NCBI RefSeq assembly: GCF_013403955.1
Contig: NZ_JABFDG010000002.1
Span: 310,001 to 374,000, forward strand
DNA: 64,000 nt
Source of the DNA: Winogradskyella vidalii
GTDB lineage: Bacteria > Bacteroidota > Bacteroidia > Flavobacteriales > Flavobacteriaceae
Direction of reading: 5' to 3'
In this document: piece after piece, positions 53,630 to 62,517 of the stretch
Layout: every line of letters begins with the position of its first letter
How positions within the stretch are numbered: position 1 is the first letter of the stretch
The notes under the pieces: model-generated
What the model was told of the DNA's origin: nothing
Database searches by the model: none
What the model saw: the letters and a program-made list of their open reading frames with translations, nothing else
Position numbers and translations under genes: made by a program

Positions 53630-54238
53630 ATGAGCAACAAAGATTACTTAAAAGATATTACAGAGATTAAAAATCTTATGAATAAGTCTTCACGATTTAT
53701 TTCTTTAAGCGGTTTATCTGGAATCATGGCAGGAATTTATGCACTCATAGGTGCAGGTACAACCTTTTGGTTGGTAACTAATTATAGTTCTGGCACCTTA
53801 AGATTAGATGGTTGGGTTTTTAGAACCGTATTATTTATTCTATTTATGGTGGCCTTTTTAAGTGTTGTTACAGGCATTTTTTTAACGACCAGAAAAGCTA
53901 AAAAAAATGGTGAAAAAATATGGGACACCTCATCAAAACGCCTAATAATTAACTTCCTAATTCCTCTCATTGCTGGAGGATTATATGTTTTAATAATATT
54001 ATCTCATGGTAAATTTGGACAAACAGGTGGTTTAATGTTAATCTTTTATGGACTAGCTTTAATTAACGCTTCAAAATATAGTATCGGAGATATTAAATAT
54101 TTAGGATTTATTCAAATAACTTTGGGCCTTATTGCTGCGCTTTATCCAGGTTTAGGATTTTGGCTTTGGGTTATTGGCTTTGGGCTGATGCATATCGTTT
54201 ATGGTATATGGATGTATATTAAATACGATAGAAAATAA
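53630..54238 (+). CDS. Four- to six-helix membrane protein, unknown
   Basis: A 202-residue inner-membrane protein with a short soluble N-terminus (NKDYLKDITEIKNLMNKSSR) followed by about six hydrophobic segments (about 22-45, 60-82, 103-122, 128-145, 152-170 and 174-195). The ATG at 53630 is preferred over a GTG 51 bases upstream. In related bacteria such proteins are often encoded beside a small winged-helix regulator, as here (54666), which suggests a common function. No known motif. First gene of the same-strand cluster that runs to 57841. Confidence 0.75.
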   Translation: MSNKDYLKDITEIKNLMNKSSRFISLSGLSGIMAGIYALIGAGTTFWLVTNYSSGTLRLDGWVFRTVLFILFMVAFLSVVTGIFLTTRKAKKNGEKIWDTSSKRLIINFLIPLIAGGLYVLIILSHGKFGQTGGLMLIFYGLALINASKYSIGDIKYLGFIQITLGLIAALYPGLGFWLWVIGFGLMHIVYGIWMYIKYDRK

Positions 54239-54267
54239 ATGTGGGGAGCGCAATAAAAATAAAGCAC

Positions 54268-54636
54268 ATGAAATTATTAAAAAACAGCCTAGGCTATCTG
54301 TTTATAATAGCAACATTATACTCTTGTAATTATAATGAAGCCAAGTTTATCATTACAAACAATAGTGGTTTTAATATTGACTCCTTGCGAATTACACCCG
54401 ATTCTAAAAAGGAATATATAAGTTTAAAGAAAGGTGAAGAAGTTGTGCATTATATAGAAATGGATGACTTAAATTCGGATGGTAGCTACCTTATTTGTTT
54501 TAGAAATTTAGATACAAAAGCAACTACAAAACAACAATTTGGTTATTATAATAAAGGTTCTCAAATTGAAAAAAACATTATGATTACCATACAGAAGGAT
54601 ACCATATTAACTAAAAGTAATTTTAATAAATTTTAA
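54268..54636 (+). CDS. Small lipoprotein, unknown
   Basis: A 122-residue lipoprotein: signal LLKNSLGYLFIIATLYSC with lipobox Cys (about residue 20), then a compact domain of alternating strands (AKFIITNNSGFNIDSLRITP, VVHYIEMDDLNSDGSYLICF). The ATG at 54268 is chosen over a GTG at 54241, which would hide the signal peptide. It lies 29 bases after the membrane protein and 29 bases before the winged-helix gene. I do not recognise the family. Confidence 0.7.
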   Translation: MKLLKNSLGYLFIIATLYSCNYNEAKFIITNNSGFNIDSLRITPDSKKEYISLKKGEEVVHYIEMDDLNSDGSYLICFRNLDTKATTKQQFGYYNKGSQIEKNIMITIQKDTILTKSNFNKF

Positions 54637-54665
54637 AACATATTTCTGCCTATTTAGAAAATAAG

Positions 54666-54959
54666 ATGAGCATAATCACCAACATAAATAAACTATTTGA
54701 TCACAGAATACGACTCGGTATCATGTCTATTCTAATGGTAAATGAATATGCTGATTTTAAGATGTTAAAAGAATTATTGGGCGCTACTGATGGTAATTTA
54801 GCTAGTCATACTAAAGCTTTGGAAAAATCAGAATATTTACGCGTTGAAAAACAATTTATAGGTCGAAAACCTAATACAAGATACAGTGCTACCAAATTAG
54901 GAAAAGCTGAATTTAAAAAACATATTGAAGCCTTAGAAAAATTAATCCATAAAACTTAG
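54666..54959 (+). CDS. Small winged-helix transcriptional regulator
   Basis: A 97-residue winged-helix DNA-binding protein (MarR/PadR-like, COG1846-type). The order is DHRIRLGIMSILMVNEYADF (about 11-30), the recognition region LLGATDGNLASHTKALEKSE (about 37-56) and the wing YLRVEKQFIGRKPNTRYSATKLG (read in parts, about 57-79). It has no effector domain. Proteins of this type in Bacteroidota commonly accompany a membrane-protein gene cluster and probably control it. It sits between the small membrane protein/lipoprotein pair and the DUF4153-like gene. Confidence 0.9.
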   Translation: MSIITNINKLFDHRIRLGIMSILMVNEYADFKMLKELLGATDGNLASHTKALEKSEYLRVEKQFIGRKPNTRYSATKLGKAEFKKHIEALEKLIHKT

Positions 54960-55058
54960 TAAAGTTTTTTATACTGCGCCTAGCGTATTAATTTAAAGTA
55001 AAACTCTTTTTTTTAACCATTAACTTTGAAAAACAAAGTACTTTTAAATAACCAAAAC

Positions 55059-56453
55059 ATGAAAAAACTAATCTTATTTATTGCTGCACTATTATTTAGC
55101 ACTTTCTTCTACAACCAAAGCCTTGGACTTAACTTATTTTTGTTTAGTATACTCACGGTTATTATTCTTTTAATTAATAATAAATCGCATTTTAAAAATC
55201 GAAAAACTCTGGCCTATGCCGCTGTATACCTTGCTACAGGTTTAACGATGTTTTTTAATAGCTCCTCCCTATCTATCATTGCTAACCTAGTCGCATTCTT
55301 TACGTTAATCGGTCATCTCTCAGAGACTAAATCATCGATTTATGTAAATTGGCTCAATGGTTTATATACTACGATTGCAGGTTTTTTTCATCGGAATTTT
55401 GCGAATATATCAGTAAAAAAAGAGACCAATAATACTTCCATAAAAACTAAAATTCATTATAGGTATTGGGCAAAAATCATCATTATCCCTACTGTCATCC
55501 TAGTAACTTTCATTGCGCTTTACAAAAATGGAAACCCTGTATTTAGCAATCTGATAGAGCAAATAGATTTTGAGTTTATTAATGTACAATGGCTGCTATT
55601 AGCTGGTGTAGGCTATTATTTATTCAATAATATTTACGCGCCAATTGAAGTAGAGCCGGCTACTGAATACGACTTAAAAACAAGTAATACGCTAAGTAAA
55701 ACGGCTTCATTTTCAATTCCTAAATTACAACAAGAAAACCAACTTGGTGTTATTCTAATCGCGTTGCTCAATGCACTGATTATTTTATACCTTATTACTG
55801 ACTTAGCATTTCTTGCTTCAAATAACGAGATAAAAGCTTCTTTATATTCCGCTCAGGTTCACAATGGGATTAATGCACTTATCGCTTCAATTGTTATTGC
55901 CATATTGATACTACTATACGTGTTTAGAGGCAACCTCAATTTTTATGACCAAAATAGCACCTTAAAACGACTGGCTTTCACTTGGATACTATTAAACCTC
56001 CTATTGGTTGGTAGCATTGTATTTAAAAACAGTGAATACATCTACTACTTTGGGCTTACCTATAAAAGAATAGGTGTTATGGTATATTTACTTCTTGCTG
56101 GCATCGGATTAATAACCACACTTTTAAAAATAAGTACCGTTAAAAATAACTGGTTTTTATTCAGAGTCAACACCCAAGCTGCATTCGTTATATTAATTGT
56201 AGCGAGTACGATTAATTGGGATTATCAAATAACAAAATTCAATCTAAATCATGCGCAATCAATGGATTTCGGATATCTATACAACTTATCTGATAACAAC
56301 ACTTTATTACTAAATGCGCAAATCGATTCTGGAACTTTAGATGAACAAGCCATTCGGTTGATAAAAACAAAATACAATAAATATGTATATCAACTTAAAA
56401 CTCATAATTGGCAAGAATTTCAGTACGATAACTTCAAAATAAAAAAGAAATAA
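55059..56453 (+). CDS. DUF4153/DUF4173-like polytopic membrane protein
   Basis: A 464-residue integral membrane protein with about twelve hydrophobic segments. The region from about 265 to 360 (YSAQVHNGINALIASIVIA, LRFKN-type NFYDQNSTLKRLAFTWILLN, FKNSEYIYYFGLTYKRIGVM) matches the conserved part of DUF4153/DUF4173 proteins. The C-terminal soluble tail (about 400-464) has a Leu/Asn-rich stretch. The ATG at 55059 is preferred over a TTG at 55026. It overlaps nothing, and its stop is followed within 1 base by the next start, so it is in an operon with the following three genes. Function is unknown. Confidence 0.75.
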   Translation: MKKLILFIAALLFSTFFYNQSLGLNLFLFSILTVIILLINNKSHFKNRKTLAYAAVYLATGLTMFFNSSSLSIIANLVAFFTLIGHLSETKSSIYVNWLNGLYTTIAGFFHRNFANISVKKETNNTSIKTKIHYRYWAKIIIIPTVILVTFIALYKNGNPVFSNLIEQIDFEFINVQWLLLAGVGYYLFNNIYAPIEVEPATEYDLKTSNTLSKTASFSIPKLQQENQLGVILIALLNALIILYLITDLAFLASNNEIKASLYSAQVHNGINALIASIVIAILILLYVFRGNLNFYDQNSTLKRLAFTWILLNLLLVGSIVFKNSEYIYYFGLTYKRIGVMVYLLLAGIGLITTLLKISTVKNNWFLFRVNTQAAFVILIVASTINWDYQITKFNLNHAQSMDFGYLYNLSDNNTLLLNAQIDSGTLDEQAIRLIKTKYNKYVYQLKTHNWQEFQYDNFKIKKK

Positions 56454-56454
56454 A

Positions 56455-56787
56455 ATGGCTGCACTTATCATTTTTACAGCACTCTTAGTTGGAAGCATTA
56501 GTGTTTTAGTTGTTAGACTTAGTGTTTCCTTGATTTTTTGGATATCTAAAACGCCTGAAAATAAAGCGCTAGTATTTAAACGCTATTTCCCGTATTACAT
56601 TATCGGTTTATTTACACTATGTATAACGCTGATTGTTATAGCTCAAAACAGTTTGTTGGCCACTTATTATTTCTGCTTTATATTCATAACGGCGCTTTTA
56701 GTTTGGCGATATGAACTCCGGAAACCCTTCAAAACTATCGAAAATAACATTACTCCTAAAACACCTCAACATCCCGAAACACCATGA
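56455..56787 (+). CDS. Three-helix membrane protein, unknown
   Basis: A 110-residue inner-membrane protein with hydrophobic segments about 3-32, 46-66 and 70-86, then a soluble, proline-rich tail (NNITPKTPQHPETP). Its start is 1 base after the DUF4153-like stop, and its stop overlaps the DUF2809 gene by 4 bases (ATGA), a typical sign of translational coupling. No known family recognised. Confidence 0.75.
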   Translation: MAALIIFTALLVGSISVLVVRLSVSLIFWISKTPENKALVFKRYFPYYIIGLFTLCITLIVIAQNSLLATYYFCFIFITALLVWRYELRKPFKTIENNITPKTPQHPETP

Positions 56788-57191
56788 AAATTCAATTCAA
56801 TAAATACTACTTAGTATTAGCGCATAGCTTGTTCCTTATAGAACTTGCCATTGCAATATTCCTTAAGTCCGGATTTATACGTCATACTTTTGGTGATTAC
56901 CTTGTTGTAATCTTACTATATGCAATTTTTAGAGGATGTAGCAATTTGAATGTGAAGGCCTCAAGTTTAGTCGTCCTCTTAATTACTTATAGTATTGAAT
57001 GTCTTCAACTTAGCCCTTTCTTAAGCTATTTTAATTTAGAAGCCAGTTTAACAGCCCAATTAATATTTGGAAGTACTTTTGAAGTTGCTGATTTAATAGC
57101 TTACACCTTAGGTATTCTAACAGTAATGACCTTTGAGCACTTTATTTCAAAACGAAAACACACCTTTAAATTCAAACTATGGAAGCCATAA
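56784..57191 (+). CDS. DUF2809 family membrane protein
   Basis: A 135-residue inner-membrane protein with four hydrophobic segments. FLKSGFIRHTFGDYLVVILL (about 26-45) and the C-terminal ECLQLSPFL ... FGSTFEVADLIAYTLGI (about 70-120) match DUF2809, with its conserved D in GDYLVV and DLIAY. Function is unknown. It overlaps both neighbours, by 4 bases upstream and 13 bases downstream, which points to tight co-translation. Confidence 0.85.
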   Translation: MKIQFNKYYLVLAHSLFLIELAIAIFLKSGFIRHTFGDYLVVILLYAIFRGCSNLNVKASSLVVLLITYSIECLQLSPFLSYFNLEASLTAQLIFGSTFEVADLIAYTLGILTVMTFEHFISKRKHTFKFKLWKP

Positions 57192-57841
57192 AATCACTTA
57201 TCCTATATCGTTTTAAAACCTTATCATTACTCGTAGTGACTTTAACTTTTAGTGTTACAGTACTCATGATTCGCATGAAACTTAATCAATCGTTTTTCTT
57301 CCTGTTTTTAATGTGGAATTTATTTTTAGCGCTTATCCCCTATACCATTTCATTCTATCTTACATCTAAAGAGAACATCACCACATTATACTTAGCTTTT
57401 GGATTTATAATTTGGTTACTATTTTTACCAAACGCGCCTTATATGGTTACTGATTTTATTCACCTTAGAACAGGGAATAATTTTCATTTATGGCTCGATA
57501 TCATAGTGATTCTGTCTTTTGCTTTGAGTGGTTTATTACTCTTTTTTATGTCGCTATTGGATATGCAAAAATGTATAGAAATTAAATTCAATAAAATCAC
57601 AATTCAAACCTTAACTCTTAGTGTGATTTTCTTAAGTGGATTTGGTGTTTATTTAGGTCGATTTTTACGTTACAATTCTTGGGAAATCATAAGTCAGCCG
57701 CAGTATTTATTTAAAGATATAAGCGCAATACTTATGTCACCACTTCAATATTCTGAAGCTTGGCTGTTCTCTTTAGGCTTTGGGACATTCTTGAGCGTCG
57801 GCTTTTGGCTGTTTAAAAACTTTTATCGGTTTGAAAACTGA
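57179..57841 (+). CDS. DUF1361 family membrane protein
   Basis: A 220-residue inner-membrane protein with about six hydrophobic segments. The diagnostic block FLPNAPYMVTDFIHLRTGN (about 80-98) and SGFGVYLGRFLRYNSWEI (about 157-174) match DUF1361. Function is unknown. It overlaps the DUF2809 gene by 13 bases and is the last gene of the cluster. Together with DUF4153-like, DUF2809 and the unnamed three-helix protein it makes a four-gene membrane operon. Confidence 0.88.
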   Translation: MEAIKSLILYRFKTLSLLVVTLTFSVTVLMIRMKLNQSFFFLFLMWNLFLALIPYTISFYLTSKENITTLYLAFGFIIWLLFLPNAPYMVTDFIHLRTGNNFHLWLDIIVILSFALSGLLLFFMSLLDMQKCIEIKFNKITIQTLTLSVIFLSGFGVYLGRFLRYNSWEIISQPQYLFKDISAILMSPLQYSEAWLFSLGFGTFLSVGFWLFKNFYRFEN

Positions 57842-57911
57842 TTTAACTTAAAACATAAATCAAATATCATACTCAAATTCATATATTTATAGGTCTAAAT
57901 CATAGGTGACC

Positions 57912-59792
57912 ATGAAAAAAACAAACATTGTAGTCGTATTACTGCTTATTTTAATGTCTTGTAAAGATGAGAAAAAAACAGAAACAGCGCCTTTAGACAT
58001 AGGCAGTTTTACTTTTTCATCTGAGACCATTAAAGCTAACGAACCTTTTCAAATCACTTATAATGGTGATGGAGAACTCGATGATAGCTTCTTCTATCAA
58101 CTCAAACACGCTAAATCTTATCCTTACGATTTAGAATTTAAAAACCAATCAGCAACAATTACTGTTCCTGATAGTATTGCTGTCATAGCTTTTAATATTA
58201 GTATTGACGATACCTATGCAAATAATAATGAAGAAGGCTTTCTTTTTTCTGTTGTTAATAATGAAGGACAAATGGCAAAAGATAGTGAAGCTGTAAAAGA
58301 CTATTATGCGTCTTCAACAGGCAAAAACTACGGTGTAGCAGGAACTCCTGAAGATGCTTTAAAAACGATTGAAAACACGCTTAAAAAGCATCCGGAATTA
58401 ACAAAGGAATGGGTTAATATTCACTTTAATTTAGCAAGACAAGTAGACGCTAGTCAAGTAAAAACCCTTGGTGAAACTTACCTTTCAAAATACGATGCTA
58501 ATCAAGCAACATCCCTTGAAGATTATGAAATGCTATCGCATATTTATTCTGGACTACGAGATTCTGAACGTAATGACAGTATTATTAGCATCATTTCTGA
58601 AAAATACCCAAACAGTAACTTAGCGTTTAGGCCAATTATTAACGCCTATTTTGACGCTAAAGATTTTGCGACTAAAGACTCTATTTTTCAAACCCATAAA
58701 GCGAGTATTATAAAACATCCCGATGGTAAATATATTATTCAAAATATTGCATTAGCTCATTATAACGATGGAAATAAAGACGCTTTTAACACCCACCTAA
58801 AACTAATGCCTAATGCCTATTCAAAAGCCTCTATATACAATAGTATTGCTTGGCCCAAAGCTGAAAAAGGTGAAGATATTGAAGCGGCAATGGCCTTATC
58901 TAAACAGTCTTTAGAGTTAGTGGAAGCAGAACAAAAAGCCTTAGAAAACAAACCTGAATACTACAGTCCAAAGCAATATGAAAGAAGTTTAAAGCAAACT
59001 TATGGTATGTATGCGGACACTTATGCCTTACTCGCTTTTAAAAATGATGCTATAAAGGAAGCCATAAACTATCAATCTAAAGCTATTGAACAAGATGCTA
59101 ACCCTGAAATGTACGAACGTTATATTCAGTTTTTAATGACCGATAAACAATATGCAACCGTTGTTGAAAAGGCAACTCAATTTATTGAAGAAGGCAAGAG
59201 CACTGCGAAATTAAAATCCTATTATTTAGAAGCGCTTAAAAATACAGATGAGACAAAAGATGCCGATATGATGTTAGCACAACTAGAAGAAACCGCAAAA
59301 AAAGCAGAAATAGAAGTTTTAAGAAAAACACTTATAGATAAAGAAGCTCCTGATTTTACCTTAAAAAATCTTGAAGGTAATGACGTTAACCTATCATCAT
59401 TAAAAGGCAAAACTGTTATTTTAGATTTTTGGGCGACTTGGTGCGGACCTTGTATTGCCTCTTTTCCTGGCATGCAAAAAGCCGTTACCAAATATAAAGC
59501 TGATGAGAATACAGAATTTCTATTTATAGACACATTTGAAGATGGTAAAAATCGTGTCGAAAAGGTATCTAAATTTATATCGGATAATGCATACGATTTT
59601 AATGTGCTCATAGACCCTAAAAACAACAGCGGAAATTATACGGTAGCTAGTGCCTATAATGTGGAAGGCATACCAACCAAAATTATTATAGGACCAAGCG
59701 GAAGAATTAATTTTATTTCTGTAGGCTATAGTGGCTCCCCTGATAAAGAAGTCAGCAAAATTAATACAATGATAGAACTACTAAACGAGTAA
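57912..59792 (+). CDS. TlpA-like thioredoxin lipoprotein with long helical-repeat region
   Basis: A 626-residue envelope protein. The lipoprotein signal is NIVVVLLLILMSC with lipobox Cys about residue 17. A beta-rich N-terminal segment (about 25-120) is followed by TPR-like helical repeats (about 135-460, for example NNDAIKEAINYQSKAIEQDA-like LAFKNDAIKEAINYQSKAIE). The C-terminal thioredoxin/TlpA domain has the active site WCGPC (Cys511 and Cys514) and cis-Pro in EGIPTK. Such proteins reduce disulfides in the periplasm, for example in cytochrome maturation, and the TPR part probably binds the client. The ATG at 57912 is preferred over GTG at 57906. Ends at a shared terminator. Confidence 0.88.
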   Translation: MKKTNIVVVLLLILMSCKDEKKTETAPLDIGSFTFSSETIKANEPFQITYNGDGELDDSFFYQLKHAKSYPYDLEFKNQSATITVPDSIAVIAFNISIDDTYANNNEEGFLFSVVNNEGQMAKDSEAVKDYYASSTGKNYGVAGTPEDALKTIENTLKKHPELTKEWVNIHFNLARQVDASQVKTLGETYLSKYDANQATSLEDYEMLSHIYSGLRDSERNDSIISIISEKYPNSNLAFRPIINAYFDAKDFATKDSIFQTHKASIIKHPDGKYIIQNIALAHYNDGNKDAFNTHLKLMPNAYSKASIYNSIAWPKAEKGEDIEAAMALSKQSLELVEAEQKALENKPEYYSPKQYERSLKQTYGMYADTYALLAFKNDAIKEAINYQSKAIEQDANPEMYERYIQFLMTDKQYATVVEKATQFIEEGKSTAKLKSYYLEALKNTDETKDADMMLAQLEETAKKAEIEVLRKTLIDKEAPDFTLKNLEGNDVNLSSLKGKTVILDFWATWCGPCIASFPGMQKAVTKYKADENTEFLFIDTFEDGKNRVEKVSKFISDNAYDFNVLIDPKNNSGNYTVASAYNVEGIPTKIIIGPSGRINFISVGYSGSPDKEVSKINTMIELLNE

Positions 59793-59806
59793 ATATAACT
59801 AATAAA

Positions 59807-59841
59807 AAAAAGAGGCGTCCTTAACTAGAACGCCTCTTTTT
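59807..59841. terminator. Bidirectional terminator between TlpA-like and dehydrogenase genes
   Basis: A 12-bp stem AAAAAGAGGCGT (59807-59818) with ACGCCTCTTTTT (59830-59841), between converging genes. Confidence 0.85.
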
Positions 59842-59844
59842 TTA

Positions 59845-61047
59845 TTATTTACCATCTACATAATCTTGCAGATAATTAAATCGCTTTGTCAGTTTTCCTT
59901 TTTCAGTCATCCTGGCACGTTTTAAAATCTCTTTTTCATCTGTATTAAAAAACGCTGGAATAACATGTTTTAAAAATGTTTCCCCAAATCCTTCACTAGC
60001 ATCCTTTGGCAATTCACAAGGTAAATTATCTACGGCCATTACCGTTATTGCATTCTCAGCATTAAAAGCAACCTCCTTTTCGGTCTTTGCATCATAACCG
60101 TAAAATGGATCTGCAATCGTAGATGGTCTTATAGTACTTGCCACAGGACCATCGATATCACAAGAAACATCAGCCACTAAATTAATTCTAAAGTCTGGAT
60201 GTTTAGCATCTTCCCTTGTAAACAAATAGGGTGCATTATTACCATAAAAATGACCTGCGATAAAATAATCAGTTTCTTTAGCGTACGCCATAAAATTACT
60301 TTCGTAGCCTGAAGGGTCTTTATAAAACTCAAACCGATCACCTACTTTACCATCTTTTCGTTTGGCATATTCCATAACATCAGCCATAACATAAACAGGT
60401 TCTGTAAATTTTGAAGTTAAATACAGGGCATCACTAATCTGTTTAATCCCTAAATGATCTAAAATTTCTTTAGCACCATAGGCTACTTTACCAGTTCCTG
60501 TAAGTAATATTTTTATATTCGGTATCGTTATTTTATCTAATTCAGCTTTCACCTCGTTTAAATCGGCAAGTGTTTCAACTTTAGGCAATGTAAACAAGCC
60601 ATCACGCAATCCTAAAGCTCTAAATCCATTATAGGCACCAACTAAACCAGCATAACGACCAAAACCAATAAGACGTGCGCCATTCTTTTTAATAATGGTT
60701 TCATGATCAAACATTTCTATATTTTTCTCTAACATAGCAATCAGCAACGCCCTGTTATAAGGTTGTTTTTTGATGGTATGTGAAAAGAAGAAATATTTTT
60801 TGTTCGGTATTAAATTTTCAATCGGCACTTCTTTGACGCCAATCATGACATCGGCATGAGACACATCTTCTAACACTTCAAATCCTAATTTTTTATAGGC
60901 TTCATCTGGAAAAATTCTAATATCCGAGGATTCTACAATAAATGTCGCTTCTGGAAATTGGGTTCTAGCTTCTGCTAAATGTTCAGGAGAAAATACCACA
61001 CGTCTGTCTGGCGGGTTTTTGCGTTCTTTAATGATGGCGAATGTCAT
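59845..61047 (-). CDS. Alanine dehydrogenase / saccharopine dehydrogenase-like NAD(P)-dependent oxidoreductase
   Basis: A 400-residue cytoplasmic dehydrogenase of the AlaDH/PNT fold. The N-terminal catalytic domain (FAIIKERKNPPDRRVVFSPE, about 3-22, with a catalytic-Arg-like RR) has ADVMIGVKEVP (about 85-95). Next comes YFFFSHTIKKQPYNRALL (about 105-122) and the NAD(P) Rossmann loop ILLTGTGKVAYGAKEI (about 181-196). VADVSCDIDGPVASTIRPST (about 290-309) is a family signature. It may be an L-lysine-forming saccharopine dehydrogenase-like enzyme or an alanine dehydrogenase; the substrate is not certain. A 16-bp palindrome upstream may bind a regulator. Confidence 0.85.
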   Translation of the reverse strand: MTFAIIKERKNPPDRRVVFSPEHLAEARTQFPEATFIVESSDIRIFPDEAYKKLGFEVLEDVSHADVMIGVKEVPIENLIPNKKYFFFSHTIKKQPYNRALLIAMLEKNIEMFDHETIIKKNGARLIGFGRYAGLVGAYNGFRALGLRDGLFTLPKVETLADLNEVKAELDKITIPNIKILLTGTGKVAYGAKEILDHLGIKQISDALYLTSKFTEPVYVMADVMEYAKRKDGKVGDRFEFYKDPSGYESNFMAYAKETDYFIAGHFYGNNAPYLFTREDAKHPDFRINLVADVSCDIDGPVASTIRPSTIADPFYGYDAKTEKEVAFNAENAITVMAVDNLPCELPKDASEGFGETFLKHVIPAFFNTDEKEILKRARMTEKGKLTKRFNYLQDYVDGK

Positions 61048-61105
61048 ATAGAATAGGTGTCTTTAATCTTTTTGAAATTTAAAAAATCTTTATTTTCACG
61101 AAAAT

Positions 61106-61121
61106 AATAGATTATAATCTA
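61106..61121. promoter_or_regulatory. 16-bp palindrome ATAGATTATAATCTAT
   Basis: Perfect palindrome 59 bases upstream of the dehydrogenase start, touching a minus-strand -7-like TATTTTCG (complement of 61099-61106). A repressor or activator site is plausible. Confidence 0.5.
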
Positions 61122-61452
61122 TATGCAAATTATTACCCTATTATACGTTACTAAATCAATGACTTTCTTTGCTATTAACAATTTAGTTTTAGTTGTTTTT
61201 AAATAAAAATAATAAACGATTAACATTGGTTTAATTTAGGTCTATAATTCTTATTCTGATTCTAAGTCGCTGGCCATTATTTTTCTATTACAAATCATTT
61301 ACACCACACCACTAATACCTCTAAACAAACATTTTAAACTTTAAATTTTAGTTTTAATCTTACAGTAAACCTCAATCACAAACTAAAAACGATAATTTTT
61401 TATTATAACAATTGAATAATAATACAATAACCTATTTATTTCTTACCAATTG

Positions 61453-61460
61453 TAGTTTTG
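61453..61460 (+). promoter_or_regulatory. -7 promoter element TAGTTTTG
   Basis: TAnnTTTG match 25 bases before the ATG of the T9SS type A protein. Confidence 0.5.
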
Positions 61461-61485
61461 AACTCATTAACTAAACCAAAAAAAA

Positions 61486-62439
61486 ATGAAAAAAATTACA
61501 TTATTATTTACCTTATGTCTTACAATGACAATGATTACAAATGCACAATGTTTTGATGGTTCTGGCGGACATTGGCCTAACGGAACTGTTGCTATGGAAA
61601 ATACAGGTTATGCTGAAACTATTGTTTATGACACATGGCCAAATTCCGAATATTCTTTGATTGGAAATCTTACACCAGGTTATGAATATTCTGTAACTGG
61701 AGATAACCCAATACATATAACTGTAACAGAAAGTGATGATACTATAATTGCATATGGTATGAGTCCATTAAATTTCACTGCACCTACAGGAGTTACAAAT
61801 ATTACTATCTATTGGCATATTGATGGCGATTGTGGTAATGATGATACAACAACATATACAAGGATTCAATGTGTTACTTGTTGTCCTAATGATGCTGCAC
61901 CTGCATTAGCATCTACGCCTAGTCCTGCAAATACAGCTACTGATGTAGCTTTACAAACAACTGATGCCTCTTTAGCTTTTAGCTGGACTGCTTCTACAAA
62001 TGAAGACACAAGTGTATTTTACTTAGATACTGCTAATCCACCAACTCAAGCTTATACTGATTTTGAAAATGGAGATTCTTTTTCAAATTTAGAAGCCAAC
62101 ACCACCTATTACTGGAGTGTTGATGCGACCAATTGCATGGGTACAAACACAGGTGCAGTTTGGAGCTTTACAACCGATGGTGCATTATCAATGACTGATA
62201 ATAAATTTGAAGTTACCAGTATTTATCCAAACCCAACTTCTGGAATTTTAAATCTTAAATCTTCTCAAGATATTGACAACGTTACTATATTTAATTTATT
62301 AGGGCAAACAGTGGCTAATTATGATAAAGATGCTATTACAGATTCATCAATTAACTTATCTGAGTTATCTAAAGGACTTTATTTAGTAAGAGTTTCTTCA
62401 GAAAACAACACGCAGACTTTAAGAGTTACAAAGAACTAA
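61486..62439 (+). CDS. T9SS type A sorting domain protein
   Basis: A 317-residue secreted protein with signal peptide (ITLLFTLCLTMTMITNAQ). An N-terminal beta domain (about 20-130) is followed by a fibronectin type III-like domain (about 135-225; LAFSWTASTNEDTSVFYLD, SNLEANTTYYWSVDATN, GAVWSFTTDG). The C-terminal T9SS type A signal (about 240-317) is EVTSIYPNPTSGILNLKS, VTIFNLLGQTV and LSKGLYLVRVSSEN. It has several cysteines (GDCGNDD, CVTCCPND). A surface or released protein; no catalytic domain seen. Its own terminator follows. Confidence 0.93.
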   Translation: MKKITLLFTLCLTMTMITNAQCFDGSGGHWPNGTVAMENTGYAETIVYDTWPNSEYSLIGNLTPGYEYSVTGDNPIHITVTESDDTIIAYGMSPLNFTAPTGVTNITIYWHIDGDCGNDDTTTYTRIQCVTCCPNDAAPALASTPSPANTATDVALQTTDASLAFSWTASTNEDTSVFYLDTANPPTQAYTDFENGDSFSNLEANTTYYWSVDATNCMGTNTGAVWSFTTDGALSMTDNKFEVTSIYPNPTSGILNLKSSQDIDNVTIFNLLGQTVANYDKDAITDSSINLSELSKGLYLVRVSSENNTQTLRVTKN

Positions 62440-62461
62440 TACAATATATAAGTATAAAAAA

Positions 62462-62483
62462 ACAGGAAGTGTAAGCTTCCTGT
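62462..62483. terminator. Terminator after T9SS type A gene
   Basis: ACAGGAAG (62462-62469) and CTTCCTGT (62476-62483), 6-base loop, then a T run. It lies between converging genes, but the T run favours the plus strand. Confidence 0.8.
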
Positions 62484-62517
62484 TTTTTTTTGTAAATACT
62501 TCTAGAAAACGTTTTTT

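Larger units (their letters stand above)
61048..61485. other. 438-bp gap between divergent genes
   Basis: Divergent region between the dehydrogenase and the T9SS type A gene. It holds a 16-bp perfect palindrome (61106-61121) near the dehydrogenase promoter and a TAGTTTTG element (61453-61460) for the T9SS gene. No coding frame seen. Confidence 0.55.
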
